43,999 bases of DNA, taken from Anaerolineae bacterium (GTDB taxonomy: Bacteria > Chloroflexota > Anaerolineae > Aggregatilineales > Phototrophicaceae). The first letter of the stretch is position 1. The number at the start of each line of letters is the position of its first letter. The stretch is taken from assembly GCA_025454495.1 (NCBI GenBank), contig JALOOI010000007.1:1-43999 (forward strand). Direction: 5' to 3'. Positions 42,747 through 43,999 of the stretch are shown here, piece by piece. Position numbers and translations under genes: made by a program. The notes under the pieces were generated by a model. That model searched no databases. It was not told the origin of the DNA and saw only the letters and a list, made by a program, of their open reading frames with translations.

Positions 42747-43999
42747 GATCTCATCCTCATCTCGGCTACCAGTTCACGGGCACGTTCCAGCCGAATCGTG
42801 CCCTCAGCGATCATTTGTTGTGCAATGCTGCGTACTTCATCATCGGCCGCGCCGGCGGCGGCTGCCAGTTGCCGGGCGTGCATCCGCATATGCCCCTGCT
42901 GAATACCTTCGGTGGCCAGCGCCCGGATGGCGGCCAGGTTTTGTGCCAGCCCGGCCGCAGCGACAATTTCTGCCAGTTCCCGCGCGGAGTGAATGCCCAG
43001 GATTTTGAGGGCGACCTGGGCCACCGGGTGGACACGGGTCGCGCCGCCCACAACGCCCACTGCCAGCGGGAGTTCAATGGAGCCGCGCAAATTGCCCGCG
43101 TCGTCCTGCCACCAGCGGGTCAGGCTGGTATAGGTGCCACCACGGGCAGCAAAGGCATGGGCACCGGCTTCCACGGCCCGCCAGTCGTTGCCGGTGGCGA
43201 TGAGAACTGCGTCGATGCCGTTCATAATGCCTTTGTTGTGTGTGGTGGCACGGTAGGGATCAACTTCGGCGAACACACCGGCTTCCACAATGGCTTGGAC
43301 GGCCTCCCGGCCGCTGAGATCACCCCGGGCCAGTTCGGCGGCCGGGATCATGCCTTCGGCCCGGGCTTTACGCCGGTCGGTGAGGTTGCTCAGAATACGC
43401 AGATTGGCCCGGCCGCCGGTGAGCGTTTCCAGAAATGGTGCCAGATGCTCGGCAGCGGTGTTGATGGCGTTGGCCCCCATGGCTTCGCGGGTGTCGAACA
43501 ACAAATGCACGACGATCATCGGGCCAATGCTGGTCTGCGGGAATACGCGCACTTCAAGATCACGCGCTCCACCACCCCGCCGGATGATGCTGCCGCCGGT
43601 TTTATCGGCTTCGGCCAGCAGCATGGCTTTCTGGTTCAGAATAGCCTGAGCTGCTGTAGCGACATCCTCAATGTCCAGCAGTTGAATTTGTCCGATCATG
43701 ATCGGATCGTCGCTGGAGGTGCTGAAGCCACCACCGGCCCGGAATAACCGGGCGGCGTTGCTCATCGCGGCCACAACGGAAGGTTCTTCAATCACCAGGG
43801 GGATGAGATAATCTCGCTGGTTGATGAGGAAGTTGGTGGCAATGCCCAGTGGCAATCCATACAGACCGATAGCATTTTCAATCATGTTATCGGCCTGGGC
43901 CGGGCTTAATCCGTGAACACCCCGCAGCACATCCAGCTCCTGTGGGCTTAATTCGGCCCAGGCAGCGATGATGCTGAGGCGTTCGTCAAAACTGCGTTT
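42743..43999 (-). CDS. mvaA: HMG-CoA reductase, class II (5' partial)
   Basis: Reduces HMG-CoA to mevalonate. The coding frame continues to the last base of the window, so the first residues are missing; 418 codons are visible. The frame beyond the GTG at 43930 reads [19 protein letters not shown], which is the expected N-terminal helix, so that GTG is not the start. Catalytic features: Glu in [11 protein letters not shown], Lys in [15 protein letters not shown], a central Asp, and a C-terminal His in [11 protein letters not shown]. The class II dinucleotide region has [13 protein letters not shown]. First visible gene of the HMGR, HMGS, thiolase-like order, with a 4-base overlap to HMGS. Confidence 0.95.
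   Translation of the reverse strand, partial: KRSFDERLSIIAAWAELSPQELDVLRGVHGLSPAQADNMIENAIGLYGLPLGIATNFLINQRDYLIPLVIEEPSVVAAMSNAARLFRAGGGFSTSSDDPIMIGQIQLLDIEDVATAAQAILNQKAMLLAEADKTGGSIIRRGGGARDLEVRVFPQTSIGPMIVVHLLFDTREAMGANAINTAAEHLAPFLETLTGGRANLRILSNLTDRRKARAEGMIPAAELARGDLSGREAVQAIVEAGVFAEVDPYRATTHNKGIMNGIDAVLIATGNDWRAVEAGAHAFAARGGTYTSLTRWWQDDAGNLRGSIELPLAVGVVGGATRVHPVAQVALKILGIHSARELAEIVAAAGLAQNLAAIRALATEGIQQGHMRMHARQLAAAAGAADDEVRSIAQQMIAEGTIRLERARELVAEMRMRS

Overview
The window is about 44 kb of GC-rich bacterial chromosome, densely packed with short operons. The gene content points to Chloroflexota (an Anaerolineae or Roseiflexus-like lineage). The main reason is an archaeal-flavoured mevalonate pathway with an isopentenyl phosphate kinase, together with F420/FMN luciferase-like monooxygenases, dipeptide-type ABC transporters, FHA/winged-helix and HEAT-repeat proteins, and frequent TTG/GTG starts. 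The taxonomic placement is inference. No rRNA, tRNA, CRISPR array, insertion sequence or prophage was seen. No gene-free gap exceeds about 200 bases; the largest are 38448-38645, 40324-40515, 5963-6138 and 1591-1760.

Layout. 1-5962: a 5'-truncated FHA/winged-helix regulator, then a leftward set of a Tat-exported cyclase-family hydrolase, an SDR oxidoreductase, two luciferase-like oxidoreductases flanking a TIGR04076 protein, and an M24 peptidase. Facing them, 6139-9655 encodes a dipeptide/opine-type ABC transporter (binding protein and two permeases, no ATPases). 9727-13865: a SUV3-like RNA helicase with extra HTH and zinc-ribbon parts, convergent with an amidohydrolase fused to a CYTH-like domain. 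13957-19786: a polytopic membrane protein with a degenerate endonuclease/exonuclease/phosphatase domain, RNase III, FabF-type ketosynthase, a MoaD-MoaE fusion, MoaC and an SCP2 protein. 19842-22359: a HEAT-repeat protein and a RseP-like site-2 protease.

22447-26179 holds the lower mevalonate pathway: a decarboxylase of the (di)phosphomevalonate family, a UbiA prenyltransferase, mevalonate kinase and isopentenyl phosphate kinase. 26164-29462 is a second ABC transporter without ATPases. 29573-34121 is a tight operon of a PrsW-like membrane protein, a single-pass protein, an exported trypsin-like protease and TlyA, followed by LepA (34189-35994). 36051-38447 is a leftward operon of CinA and two small proteins that resemble PyrF and PyrE but have lost the catalytic motifs. 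38646-39779 is an orphan CUT1-type ATPase. 39849-43999 holds the upper mevalonate pathway: HMG-CoA reductase (truncated by the window edge), HMG-CoA synthase, a thiolase-like protein and a DUF35 protein split into two genes.

The two mevalonate loci supply every step from acetyl-CoA to IPP except a phosphomevalonate kinase. That fits the branch known from Roseiflexus, in which mevalonate phosphate is decarboxylated first and IPK then makes IPP. The most striking signal is a set of proteins with intact folds but missing catalytic or metal-binding residues: the thiolase-like protein (Cys to Asp), the split DUF35 (no zinc cysteines), the PyrF/PyrE-like pair, the CinA C-domain, the EEP domain, and less certainly RNase III and the PrsW-like protein.
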